Below are positions 1 through 8,564 of a stretch of 64,000 bases of DNA, piece after piece. Each line of letters begins with the position of its first letter. The stretch's first letter is position 1. Source of the stretch: JASBYZ01 sp029983705 (GTDB lineage: Bacteria > Actinomycetota > Coriobacteriia > Coriobacteriales > JAEZZM01); contig OZ221969.1 of the NCBI GenBank assembly GCA_965119715.1, positions 62,001 to 126,000 on the forward strand, in the 5' to 3' direction. Under the pieces are notes generated by a model. The model made no database searches, was not told the origin of the DNA, and worked only from the letters and a program-made list of their open reading frames with translations. The translations under genes and the position numbers were made by a program.

Positions 1-69
1 GGTCTAAGCTGGTATTTTGGCTATCGTTAGTTAGGCTGAAAAAAGATTAAACGTAGACTGGAAAAGGGT

Positions 70-1530
70 ATGGATCTAAAAATAAATTCGATTTTTACTG
101 GTTCAAAAGAAGCAATCTTAAAATTTTGGTGGCTTGCCTTTGGTTTTCTAATTGCCTGGCATCACTGCTACTGGTTTTCGTATTCAAACTTCTTTAATGC
201 GGAGTTACTGTCCCAAGTTGTCACCTACACCTGGCTTATAAATCTCGCATCCTTTGTAGGTACAATCGTTTTTGTTATCGTCTCTCAAAGATCAAAGCTC
301 TCAATTAGTCCAAACGACAAATACTTTACCGTTCGAATAGTTTCAGCCTCAATTATTTTGGCGATAAGCTCGCTTGCCTTAAGTTTTTTAAACGGCATAA
401 ATGACCTATTTTTAATTGCCTATGCCTTGAGTGTGATTATGGGAGTTGCTGAGGCAACTCTTTGGATACTTTGGGGTGTGCTTTCTACCTACCTAAAGGT
501 TAGTTTTTCAATTAGAAACACCGGCTACATCATTGGAGGCCTGATGCTTATTTCATCACTCATCTCAATGTTTATGCCAAAGGTAATCTCTTCAATCTTT
601 ATTGCGCTTATGCCGCTTATCTTTTTATTGCTTTTGCTTTTACTCTTAAAAAAGACTGATGTCTCATTTTTTACAAGCCAGCCACCACAGATTCAAAAAG
701 ATGAGAGCGCTATCTCAATCATTCAACGCATCTGTATTGGAGTGTTTGTAGCAGCATTTTCTTGCTATTACTTAATTGCAATTATTCCGTGGGAAGACTT
801 AATTTTTCAGCAGAGAAGCTTTGAGATAGGCACCTTATTGGGAGCTATTTTGCTGGTAATTATGGGTGGATATGCCCACCTCAGTAAGTACAGAAACCTC
901 TTTGGTTCATCTTTTAACCTAATGTTTTCAGTACTCTTAGTTGCCTTTATGTTCTTCTTACTTGACCAAAGCTATTATTTAGCTTCATTTTTATTAGCAC
1001 TCTCAGTATTTACCGTGCTTGAAGTTGAAATCATTGCCTTTTTTGCTCGTCTTACTGCTAACGGGTTTTTATCATCAGTGCTTGCCTTTGGTTTTGCTGC
1101 TGGATTTGCCCGTGCAGGTATTTTAGGCGGAAATACCTTGGCTGTTTTTTACGAGGCATTTCCTGAATTCAGAGCCCAGGTCTATGAGATGACAGGACTT
1201 ATTTTGGCAGTAATTTTGCTCTTTAGCTTTATTTCTGTTATCAAGCAAAGCTACGCCATTGATAAGATCACTCAAATTGATGATTTTAACGAGCGCATGA
1301 TTGCCGTATCTGAGCACATCTCAAAAGAGTTTGCACTCTCCCCTAAAGAAAGCGAAGTTCTTACCGAGTTTGCCTTAAACAAAACTGCGGAAGAGATTGC
1401 TGAGAGCATGCAGCTTTCAATCCATACCATCAATACGCATATCAGGCATATTTACGAAAAAACTGGCATTCACAGAAAGAATGACTTACTTAAATATATC
1501 CATAAGCTTGGCGATGAGATCTTTAACTAA
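70..1530 (+). CDS. 12-TM LuxR-family membrane-bound transcriptional regulator
   Basis: 486 aa. Residues 1-400 are almost continuous hydrophobic segments (about 12 predicted helices), resembling an MFS-like sensor fold. The last 65 residues form a LuxR/GerE helix-turn-helix: LSPKESEVL, then AEEIAESMQLSIHTINTHIR and a terminal IYEKTGIHRK stretch. This fusion of a polytopic membrane domain to a LuxR output domain is characteristic of Coriobacteriia such as Eggerthella, where many paralogs sit beside respiratory or substrate-specific genes. The start follows GGAAAAGGG directly. The gene converges on fixX and shares a hairpin terminator with it. The ligand and target are unknown; regulation of the neighbouring fix operon is possible but only inferred from position. 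Confidence 0.85.
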   Translation: MDLKINSIFTGSKEAILKFWWLAFGFLIAWHHCYWFSYSNFFNAELLSQVVTYTWLINLASFVGTIVFVIVSQRSKLSISPNDKYFTVRIVSASIILAISSLALSFLNGINDLFLIAYALSVIMGVAEATLWILWGVLSTYLKVSFSIRNTGYIIGGLMLISSLISMFMPKVISSIFIALMPLIFLLLLLLLLKKTDVSFFTSQPPQIQKDESAISIIQRICIGVFVAAFSCYYLIAIIPWEDLIFQQRSFEIGTLLGAILLVIMGGYAHLSKYRNLFGSSFNLMFSVLLVAFMFFLLDQSYYLASFLLALSVFTVLEVEIIAFFARLTANGFLSSVLAFGFAAGFARAGILGGNTLAVFYEAFPEFRAQVYEMTGLILAVILLFSFISVIKQSYAIDKITQIDDFNERMIAVSEHISKEFALSPKESEVLTEFALNKTAEEIAESMQLSIHTINTHIRHIYEKTGIHRKNDLLKYIHKLGDEIFN

Positions 1531-1541
1531 ATAAAATAAGA

Positions 1542-1567
1542 GGCCGGCTGCTTAAAAGCAACCGGCC
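1542..1567. terminator. Bidirectional rho-independent terminator
   Basis: Inverted repeat GGCCGGCTGCTT / AAGCAACCGGCC (one G-U pair) with a tiny A-rich loop, between the convergent LuxR-type gene and fixX. Confidence 0.75.
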
Positions 1568-1598
1568 CAGTTTGTAAGATAAGTAAGGGACTTATATC

Positions 1599-1895
1599 TT
1601 AACCAAAGCGGTACTCTACGCCCATCATTGGCTCTGGATATTTCCACTTAGCCAAGATAGTGTCTTCTGCAATGATTCGGCAGGTACCACACTCAAGACA
1701 TCCTGCATAGTCAAATGACTTATTGCCTTCTTCATCTCTTTTGTAAAGAGCTGCAGGACATGCAAGGATGAGCTTTTCAAACTCTTCATCTGATGGGTTT
1801 TCTACAAGTTCGATGTGAGCGTTTTCTTCATCTACTTCGTACTTGTTTAAAGCTAAATACTCATCAGTGTTCGTCTCTATACGAATGTTTCTCAT
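1599..1895 (-). CDS. fixX: FixX ferredoxin-like protein
   Basis: 98 aa. A small iron-sulfur protein with a CP motif near residue 45 (ILACPAALY) and a C-terminal cysteine cluster GCLECGTCR, the FixX arrangement. It is expected to take electrons from the flavoprotein FixC and pass them on, as in FixABCX complexes that bifurcate or confurcate electrons between NADH, quinone and ferredoxin. The start overlaps the fixC stop by 4 bases (ATGA), showing translational coupling. It is the last gene of a four-gene operon that ends at the hairpin at 1542-1567. Confidence 0.9.
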   Translation of the reverse strand: MRNIRIETNTDEYLALNKYEVDEENAHIELVENPSDEEFEKLILACPAALYKRDEEGNKSFDYAGCLECGTCRIIAEDTILAKWKYPEPMMGVEYRFG

Positions 1896-3178
1896 AGTGC
1901 CTTCATACCTCCTCTTACGTCTTTAAGTAAGTTCATAAAACCAACCTCTTTAAGTGGAGGCAAAACAGTTTGTTTCATAGGCTTTATTGGAGAGCCATCT
2001 ACGATAAACATACCGTTCATGATCTTTTTTACTAAAGCTGGGTACTCACTAAAGATTCTCTTAGTTGACTCCATAAAGTGAGGGAACTTAGAGAACTGAC
2101 GAAGGTCTTTTAAGACGTATGAGTTTTCTAGAGCATCCACATACGACTGAAGGGACGCCTTAGAGGTATCTCCTCTATCAAGTGCTTTTGCTCCTTCTCT
2201 ACCTGCATACATTCCTGCAGACATAGAGTAGTCCATACCTCTAACCATATAACCTAGGTTAATGCACATCATAGCTGACTCACCAGCAAGCATAACACCA
2301 TCATTGATAAGCTCTGGCATCATGTTAAAACCACCTTCAGGTACCATGTGTCCTGAGTGCTCTACAACTTTGCCCCCTGCAATCAGTGGAGCTACACTTG
2401 GGTGCTTTTTGAAGTCTTCAAGCATTTGATAGACTGGGGTATCTGAGGTGTAGAGATCAGAGATGGTAGCTACAAGACCTAGCGAGATAGATGACTTATT
2501 GGTGTATAAAAATCCTCCACCAATGTGTCCGTGAGTTGAGTCACCTGCAAAAAGCCAAGCTACTCCCTCATCACCTATGGTGTTACACCTATCTGATACC
2601 GTCTTTTCGTCAAGTTCAATAACTTGCTTAATACCTACTGCAAGCTTTGATGGCTCTGGTCTTTTAGCACCTACTGCCTCTTTGGTGAGAAGAGAGTTTA
2701 CTCCATCACACAAGATTACAAGGTCTGCAGTAATCTCATCTTCTCCAGCCTTAATACCTACTACTTTACCGTTTTCTTTTAGTAAAGACTCTACAGCGAT
2801 ACCATAGATTGCCTCAGCCCCTGCATCTTCTGCTTTAGAGGCAAGCCATGGATCAAACTCAGCTCTCAGTACTGAGTAGGAGTCTTTACCCTCTTCTCTC
2901 ATCAAATCACTTGAAAAATCAATGGTGAAGTTAGCAGCAGGATCAATCATTGATATTTTTTCGTGAGTGATCTTTCTTTCAAGTGGAGCCTCTAACTCAA
3001 AATCAGGAAATACCGCTTTGATAGCATGTGAGTAGATTCTTCCGCCCGTCATATTTTTAGCACCGGCCTGAGTACCTCTTTCAACCATCAGCACGCTTTT
3101 GCCTGCCTTAGCAAGCTCATAAGCAGCAACGGTTCCTGCACATCCCGCTCCAACTACAATCGCATCAAAATCTGCCAT
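1892..3178 (-). CDS. fixC: FixC FAD-dependent oxidoreductase (ETF-quinone oxidoreductase type)
   Basis: 428 aa. The N-terminus carries a Rossmann FAD-binding motif (VVGAGCAGTVAAYELAKAG, residues about 8-26) followed by an E at the end of the second strand (MVERG). Length and the C-terminal GLRG-less region fit FixC/ETF-QO. It would accept electrons from the FixAB electron-transfer flavoprotein and deliver them to quinone and FixX at the cytoplasmic membrane surface. AAGGTTTAGAT precedes the ATG. It lies 35 bp after fixB and overlaps fixX. In enterobacteria FixABCX serves carnitine reduction; no carnitine genes are visible here, so the physiological substrate is open. Confidence 0.92.
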   Translation of the reverse strand: MADFDAIVVGAGCAGTVAAYELAKAGKSVLMVERGTQAGAKNMTGGRIYSHAIKAVFPDFELEAPLERKITHEKISMIDPAANFTIDFSSDLMREEGKDSYSVLRAEFDPWLASKAEDAGAEAIYGIAVESLLKENGKVVGIKAGEDEITADLVILCDGVNSLLTKEAVGAKRPEPSKLAVGIKQVIELDEKTVSDRCNTIGDEGVAWLFAGDSTHGHIGGGFLYTNKSSISLGLVATISDLYTSDTPVYQMLEDFKKHPSVAPLIAGGKVVEHSGHMVPEGGFNMMPELINDGVMLAGESAMMCINLGYMVRGMDYSMSAGMYAGREGAKALDRGDTSKASLQSYVDALENSYVLKDLRQFSKFPHFMESTKRIFSEYPALVKKIMNGMFIVDGSPIKPMKQTVLPPLKEVGFMNLLKDVRGGMKAL

Positions 3179-3213
3179 ATCTAAACCTTAATCTCTCTCC
3201 TCTTACCAAAACA

Positions 3214-4104
3214 CTAAAGAAGGTTATTAAGCTGTGGAAGGATGTCGTATAAGTCTCCAACTAGACCGTAGTCACACTGCTTAAAGATTGGAGCGTTTTT
3301 GTCTTTGTTGATTGCAAATACGGTTTCTGTTCTGTTAGCACCAACCATGTGTTGCATCTGTCCTGAGATACCAATTCCAAGATATACCTTAGGAGCAAGC
3401 ATAAGTCCTGATACACCGATGTAGGACTCTCTTGGCATCCAGTCAACACCTTCAGTAAGTGGACGAGAACAACCAAGTCCTCCGCCAAGTTTATCTGCAA
3501 GAGTTTGAGCAAGAGCTAAATCTTCTTTAGCACCAAAGCCTCTTCCTGCTGCAACTACAACATCAGTTGAGTTTAGGTCTACACCACTCTTTTCAATTTG
3601 AGTCTCTTCTACAAGCTCAACAGCTCTCTCAGGTGCTACATAGCTAATCTCTTTGGAAGCGTTTGCACCAGATGGGGTATTTTTACCAAAGGCATCCTTA
3701 GAGCAGATGTATACAGCTACATCACTTGAAGCCTTCTCAGTTTTGTGTGCTACACCACCAAAGTACATTGATGTTGCTCCCTCAGCTGAAAACTCAATTA
3801 CCTCACCAATTGCTGAGGTGTTAAGTGCGTGAGCAACTGAGCCTGCAATTACCTTAAGAGATCTAGTTGACTCTACATAGATTGCATCTGCTCCTTCAGC
3901 TTTTACAAAGTCAATAATGCTATTAGCTGCATCATCTACAATTGCGCCTTCAGGTAGAGACAAAATAGCTACACTATCTGCTACACCCTCAGGAATCTCT
4001 ACGCCTGAAAAGCTTACAAGAACAACTTCATCAGCCTGTGTGCGAGCTCCAGCACATAAAGACTTAATAGCCTCTGAACTTTGAGCAATTAAGATTGCTT
4101 TCAT
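3214..4104 (-). CDS. fixB: FixB electron transfer flavoprotein alpha subunit
   Basis: 296 aa. Contains the ETF-alpha C-terminal FAD-binding domain, visible as VVAAGRGFG around residue 187, the following LGCSRPLTEGVDWMP and a terminal segment with KVYLGIGISGQMQH and INKDKNAPIF. It forms the FixAB heterodimer with FixA. A strong ribosome-binding site GGAGGATATAAAACT precedes the ATG. Gaps to fixA (45 bp) and fixC (35 bp) are short, consistent with one transcript. Confidence 0.93.
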   Translation of the reverse strand: MKAILIAQSSEAIKSLCAGARTQADEVVLVSFSGVEIPEGVADSVAILSLPEGAIVDDAANSIIDFVKAEGADAIYVESTRSLKVIAGSVAHALNTSAIGEVIEFSAEGATSMYFGGVAHKTEKASSDVAVYICSKDAFGKNTPSGANASKEISYVAPERAVELVEETQIEKSGVDLNSTDVVVAAGRGFGAKEDLALAQTLADKLGGGLGCSRPLTEGVDWMPRESYIGVSGLMLAPKVYLGIGISGQMQHMVGANRTETVFAINKDKNAPIFKQCDYGLVGDLYDILPQLNNLL

Positions 4105-4149
4105 AGTTTTATATCCTCCAAATGTATAAATGTCTTATGTATAACTACC

Positions 4150-4890
4150 TTAGATGCGAGCCTTAAGAGCTTCCACAAACTGAGCAATGCTGTCCTCATT
4201 TGCCTCAGATACATTTTGTGCTCTATCTACTTGCTCAGGAGCAAGTCTAGAGATCTCTTCAATAGAGTTAGAAACCTCTCCAAGCTCTACTTTTTCATTT
4301 GGTTTTTTACCAGCTGCTAAAATGTCTTTCATGCCAGGGATACGTGCTTGAGCAACATCTGGAACTACAGATACAACTGCTGGAAGAGCAACCTTTACTA
4401 CTTGAGTTCTGTCTTCTAAGATTCTCTCAAGCTTAAGTGCGTCTCCTTCTACCTCAATCTTAGATACAGCAGTTACAAGTGGTAGGGAAAGCTCACGGGC
4501 AAGTTGTACGTCTACTTGCTGTGCCATATGATCTGCTGATCCGTCACCTAAGATGATTAAATCAAAGCCATCAGCTTTATTTGCAAGCTCTGCTAAAAGC
4601 TTTGCAGTTGCATGTGCGTCAAGGTTTTCATAGGCATCACTTGATGCATATAAAAGCTCATCTGCTCCTCTTGAGAGGATATTCTTTTTAACCTTAGAGT
4701 CATCGATGAGTTTGTTTCCAACGCTGATTACCTTAATAGAGTCTGCGCCAAGTGTAGTAGCAACCTCTAGTGCGTTGGTGTCATATTCTGAAATTTTTGC
4801 TTTCGATTTAGAGTAGTCTAGGCTGCGGTCTGAGTTAACAGCAATATCTTCACTGTCTAAAACCACTTTTGTAGCAACAAGAACCTTCAT
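4150..4890 (-). CDS. fixA: FixA electron transfer flavoprotein beta subunit
   Basis: 246 aa. ETF-beta family: N-terminal MKVLVATKVV, SEYDTNALEVA and GDGSADHMAQQVDVQLARELSLPLVTAVSKIE with the usual C-terminal LPAVVSVVPDVAQARIPGMKDILAAGKK region (motifs quoted in parts). It is the first gene of the fixABCX operon, preceded by AAAGAAAGGGACTTAC. The 231-bp upstream region is shared with a divergent TetR-family gene and contains a perfect palindrome at 5036-5056, making control by that regulator likely. Confidence 0.92.
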   Translation of the reverse strand: MKVLVATKVVLDSEDIAVNSDRSLDYSKSKAKISEYDTNALEVATTLGADSIKVISVGNKLIDDSKVKKNILSRGADELLYASSDAYENLDAHATAKLLAELANKADGFDLIILGDGSADHMAQQVDVQLARELSLPLVTAVSKIEVEGDALKLERILEDRTQVVKVALPAVVSVVPDVAQARIPGMKDILAAGKKPNEKVELGEVSNSIEEISRLAPEQVDRAQNVSEANEDSIAQFVEALKARI

Positions 4891-5035
4891 GTAAGTCCCT
4901 TTCTTTTAGTGCTCTGTCTCTTACAAATGTGTCTGATTCACCTTTAGTTCAATACTTGTGCCAAAGGCGTTTGTCTTGGCTTAAACGATATGAAAATAGG
5001 CTCTACTCAAAATCACTGAAATTTAATGAAATACT

Positions 5036-5056
5036 GGACAAATTTTAAATTTGTCC
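5036..5056. promoter_or_regulatory. Palindromic operator candidate between fixA and the TetR-type gene
   Basis: Perfect 10-bp arms GGACAAATTT and AAATTTGTCC around a single central T. It lies in the divergent fixA/TetR intergenic region, about 78 bp before the TetR start, the usual position and symmetry for a TetR-dimer operator. Function is inferred. Confidence 0.6.
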
Positions 5057-5133
5057 TCAAAATATAATAGTGAGTTTGTAATTATAAGGCTTTTAACTGT
5101 GTTTATTTATTTTTTAAGTAAATGGAGAATTTA

Positions 5134-5733
5134 GTGAGCAGGGACATAAATTTTGTTATCTCTCCTTCTGGATGGAGAATAATTGATACCTTTTTTGAAC
5201 GTTCTGTGAACAAAAGTGTCTACCAAATTAGCGTCCAAGAACTTTGTAGCACCTTACAGATAAACCGCAAAACCTTTTACCAAAATTTTGCCAATCGAGA
5301 AGACTTAATTTCTTGGATATTTGCCTACCAACTTCATACCTATTTAACTGAGCATGAGTCTAAAGAAACCTTAACGTTTGAGCGAGACGCAAAGGATAGA
5401 AAGTACCTACAACTTGCTATCTATAGAAGAGAGATCTTTTTAGACATTAAACGCGTTTTACTTGAACATGCTCCTTACTACAAGAACGTAATGGCATCCT
5501 TGGATAAAGAGCCACTGAGCGCCTATCTGTATAAGGTGTACACTCCCCTTATACATCAAGAACTACGAGGAGCTGAGCGCATACGCAAGCTTGGTAAAAA
5601 TGAGGGGCATTTTGCTGCACAGTTTATAAGTAAAAGCCTCATTAACCTTGTACTTAAAGATTTTGACACCGTCCCTGATATTTACTTTAAACATCTTGAA
5701 ACCAAGCTTATTAGCGCCTTTATAAAAAAGTAA
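5134..5733 (+). CDS. TetR/AcrR-family transcriptional regulator
   Basis: About 199 aa. The N-terminal helix-turn-helix is visible as SVYQISVQELCSTLQINRKT followed by FYQNFANREDLISWIF, the TetR signature in which FY and the following NRE/L motif end the recognition helix. The rest is an all-helical ligand domain of unknown specificity. I chose the GTG at 5134 because GGAG lies six bases upstream; the ATG at 5122 has no ribosome-binding site. It is divergent from fixABCX with a shared palindrome, so it probably represses or activates that operon and itself. Confidence 0.8.
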   Translation: MSRDINFVISPSGWRIIDTFFERSVNKSVYQISVQELCSTLQINRKTFYQNFANREDLISWIFAYQLHTYLTEHESKETLTFERDAKDRKYLQLAIYRREIFLDIKRVLLEHAPYYKNVMASLDKEPLSAYLYKVYTPLIHQELRGAERIRKLGKNEGHFAAQFISKSLINLVLKDFDTVPDIYFKHLETKLISAFIKK

Positions 5734-5737
5734 GGCC

Positions 5738-5764
5738 TTAAATAATTAACCTTATTTAATTTTT
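5738..5764 (+). terminator. Weak terminator after the TetR-type gene
   Basis: TTAAATAA / TTATTTAA stem followed by a run of T. AT-only stem, so only a modest call. Confidence 0.4.
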
Positions 5765-5822
5765 GATTTCTATAATCCCTAGTATTACAATAGGCTTTAT
5801 GTCAACCGAGAAGGGGAAAGAT

Positions 5823-6539
5823 ATGAAAAGAAAATTACTGATAAGTGCGCTAGTTGGCGCTACGCTTATGCTTGCAGCCTGCGGAGCTCCTGCAACAACT
5901 GAGCAGGGTGCAGAGCCTAAAACACAAGCTGAGCCTACAGCTCAAACTCAAGAAAAGCCAGCTACTAACGCTAGTGCAGAGGCAAGCGTGCCAACAAAAG
6001 AGCATCCACTTGTTGTTGATAAGGCTAACAAAACTGTAAAGATTTACGCCTTAGTTAACGAGAAGTTTAAAGATGAGTCAACCATGCATATGGTTGCATC
6101 AAGCCATGGATCACAAGGTAAAAACGCGATGTTTATCTCTGAAGCTGATGCCCTTGATTTTCATGATGCACTTGAAAGCTTAGGGCTAAAAGCTGGAAAC
6201 AATGTAACTGGTGATACTGCTGGCAAAGTACAGGTTGAAGGGGATGCCCTCGACGTACAATTCCAGTTTGATGGAAACGATAAAAGCTACACGGTAAGTG
6301 AAGTTGTAGACGACTCATCAAAGCAGGATATCGATATACGCTTTGGTGGTAACTACGATACTCAAAAAGAACTCAAAACTGGCTGTATCTCTTGTATGAT
6401 GTCTTGTCCTGCAGGTATTTCATCTAACCATACTCATATGCTTGGCGCTGATGAAAAAGATGGTATTAGCTTTACCCTTAACAAGGATACTGTTCCTGCC
6501 GATAAGACCCCAGTTATTATTTCATTTATTGCAAAATAA
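5823..6539 (+). CDS. Lipoprotein of unknown function with a cysteine cluster
   Basis: 238 aa from the ATG at 5823, preceded by GAAGGGGAAAGAT; an upstream in-frame ATG lacks a ribosome-binding site. Signal peptide MKRKLLISALVGATLMLAAC with lipobox LAAC, then a Thr/Gln/Glu-rich tether to about residue 55. The folded part is unrecognised. It ends with CISCMMSCPAGIS plus histidines shortly after (SSNHTHML), a compact Cys/His group that could bind a metal or haem-like cofactor outside the cell. It converges on the rubrerythrin gene and shares its terminator. A link with redox metabolism is only suggested by neighbours. Confidence 0.75.
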   Translation: MKRKLLISALVGATLMLAACGAPATTEQGAEPKTQAEPTAQTQEKPATNASAEASVPTKEHPLVVDKANKTVKIYALVNEKFKDESTMHMVASSHGSQGKNAMFISEADALDFHDALESLGLKAGNNVTGDTAGKVQVEGDALDVQFQFDGNDKSYTVSEVVDDSSKQDIDIRFGGNYDTQKELKTGCISCMMSCPAGISSNHTHMLGADEKDGISFTLNKDTVPADKTPVIISFIAK

Positions 6540-6544
6540 AAAAA

Positions 6545-6576
6545 CGCCGGTAGTTATCAAGTGATAGCTACCGGCG
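6545..6576. terminator. Bidirectional terminator
   Basis: 15-bp inverted repeat CGCCGGTAGTTATCA / TGATAGCTACCGGCG (one G-U pair) with a 2-nt centre, flanked by A-runs and T-runs; serves the convergent lipoprotein and rubrerythrin genes. Confidence 0.85.
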
Positions 6577-6600
6577 AAAACACTTAAAAGTATTTAAATC

Positions 6601-7416
6601 TTAGTAAGCCTTAAATGAGCTTGCTGGTGCCTGACAAATTGGGCAAACCTCAATATCATCAGTTGGGCCCTCGTGGATGTAACCACATACAGGGCATAAG
6701 AAGTATTGAACGCTCTCATCGTTAATACCAAGACCTGCATAAAGTCCTGAATAACGCTCTGCATGATATGCCTCAGCAAATTTAGCACGAGAGAATACCT
6801 CTACAGCTTCCTTCTCGCCCTCTTCTTGAGCCTTTTTGATAAATGATGGATACATATCACTGGTCTCATAGATCTCACCCTTAACACCAGAGATTAAGTT
6901 AAGATCAGTTGGCTCTTCTGCAGGTAATTGTGGCTCAGGCTTCTTGGTGTTTGAATCCATCTTTGATGCAAGGTTATACTCAAGGTCAATGTGAATTTGC
7001 TCAGCATCAGCAGTACACTGGAAAAGACGAGCAGCTCTATCAAAGCCTTCATCTTTAGCAATCTTTGAGTACATCTCGTACTTTGCCTTTGCGTTTGTCT
7101 CACCTTGGATTGCTGAAAGAAGATTTTCGTAGGTTGTGCCCACTTGAGTTTCAGCATCAGTTACAACGTTCATGTTAGGTGAAGTCTCTGCACTTGGGAA
7201 TTTTTCTTGTTTAAACACGTTCTTCTCCGCCTCCGCAGCTTTTGGCTCGGTTTTTTCTGCTGGCTTTGTTTCAGTCTTAACTTCTTTAGGTTTAGACTCA
7301 GCCCCTGCTTGCGTTCCTTCTGCACCTCCGCATGCAGATAGAACAGTTAGACCTCCGAGTGCAACTGCTCCCGTAGTTGCACCACGTAAGAAGTCTCTTC
7401 TACTTATGTCTGACAT
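6601..7416 (-). CDS. Tat-exported rubrerythrin
   Basis: 271 aa. N-terminal Tat motif SRRDFLRG followed by a hydrophobic stretch ending in LSAC, so the protein is probably exported folded and may be lipidated. After an Ala/Glu/Lys-rich linker to about residue 85, a ferritin-like diiron domain is seen (IQGETNAKAKYEMYSKIAKD; later EQIHIDLEYN; AEAYHAERY). The C-terminus is a rubredoxin-like site CPVCGYIHEG and CPICQAP. Rubrerythrins reduce peroxide in anaerobes; export is less usual and suggests defence at the cell surface. GGGAGGACAGAA precedes the ATG. Confidence 0.9.
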   Translation of the reverse strand: MSDISRRDFLRGATTGAVALGGLTVLSACGGAEGTQAGAESKPKEVKTETKPAEKTEPKAAEAEKNVFKQEKFPSAETSPNMNVVTDAETQVGTTYENLLSAIQGETNAKAKYEMYSKIAKDEGFDRAARLFQCTADAEQIHIDLEYNLASKMDSNTKKPEPQLPAEEPTDLNLISGVKGEIYETSDMYPSFIKKAQEEGEKEAVEVFSRAKFAEAYHAERYSGLYAGLGINDESVQYFLCPVCGYIHEGPTDDIEVCPICQAPASSFKAY

Positions 7417-7581
7417 TTCTGTCCTCCCTTATTTTCTGCTTATATAACAGATACTACTAACTGTAGAGTAAGTGAGAATGAATATCAAGATAAATGAACA
7501 AATTGTTACACAAATAGTATCAATTGTTAAACGTTGGTAACTTATTTAGAGTTTTTGGGGCTTAAAGTTGTCTTATGGGTG

Positions 7582-8560
7582 CTAGCCGTTGGCAAAATCC
7601 ATGTCGTAATAGCTATACCACTTTTCTATTCTTACCTCATGCGTTTTAGTATTAAGTGTCATAATGCCAGAAAATAAATCGCCTTCTTGATTACAGTGAA
7701 ATTGCAGAGGTACGACATTTGGACCATAATCACCCTCTGCTAGAGCAAAATTAAACCACCTAGACTTTGGAAATCTTTCATTAAAAATCTTTTCCATAGT
7801 AGGGGCTGCCAGCATAAATGAATCCTGACATGTTTGCAAAACGTCAGGATCACATAGGAATTTATACTTATAGTTAGTTTGACCAACTCTTTTAAAAATC
7901 GAATGCATACCAGAATCGTGTTTAAACTCAAGTCTATTTTCATCTATGGGATAAAAATAGTATAGATCGTTTCCATCGTCACCAGGGTAGCTTGCAAAAC
8001 CATTTTCGAAAGCATAGCTGGTAATCATATTCATAGTCAGATCGTTAAATGTCACAATACAGCTATTTGGACTTACAGTAATTCTGTTTCCCTCATCATC
8101 TTCCCAAATGCTTTGTCCTAAGAAATTACAAACTTTAAAAAGGCTATAGGCCTTAAGACCCCAAGATGAAAGATAATATTGTCGACCTTCGGGTCCCTTA
8201 TTGCCGGTGCCATCTATGTATCCAAAGTTATCAATATTCACTTGCAGTCTATCATCAAGTATATGAAAATCATTCTTCAGATACTCTCTGTACTCATCTT
8301 CAATTTGTTGATCACTCTTATAATCTACTGGCTTAGCAGAAGTAATATTAACGGTTACAGTTTTTTTCTTCGTCATTAGCGCTTACAGTAAATGTGAATT
8401 CTTCGGCGATCACACTAGCTAATACACTCTTCGCGCTTGCAGTACTTTCACTTAAACTTGAGTCCGCCTCTTTAGCTTGCTGAGTATTAGCACAGGCAGA
8501 TAAGATAAGAAATGAGAAAGTTATTATAAATACGAACAAAAGATTCAATAATCTATTCAT
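7582..8560 (-). pseudogene. Lipoprotein of unknown function, frameshifted at a 7-A tract
   Basis: Reading from 8560, MNRLLNLLFVFIITF...LSAC is a lipoprotein signal peptide, continuing with a Ser/Ala-rich tether to FTVSANDEE and then stopping after NCNR. The rest of the protein lies in another frame (KKTVTVNITS to DMDFANG, ending at 7582). The frames meet at a run of seven A (minus strand; the T-run lies at about 8361-8367); six A would give one 320-residue protein. The body is paralogous to the gene just upstream (shared WEDDEGNRITVSPNSC). The downstream part has no signal peptide or ribosome-binding site of its own, so I treat both parts as one gene: mutated, phase-variable, rescued by slippage, or a sequencing indel. 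Confidence 0.75.
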
Positions 8561-8564
8561 GATA

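Noticed and set aside
7582..8376. The 264-aa frame as an independent gene
   Set aside because: It has no ribosome-binding site or signal peptide, begins inside the previous frame and aligns with the paralog as its body.
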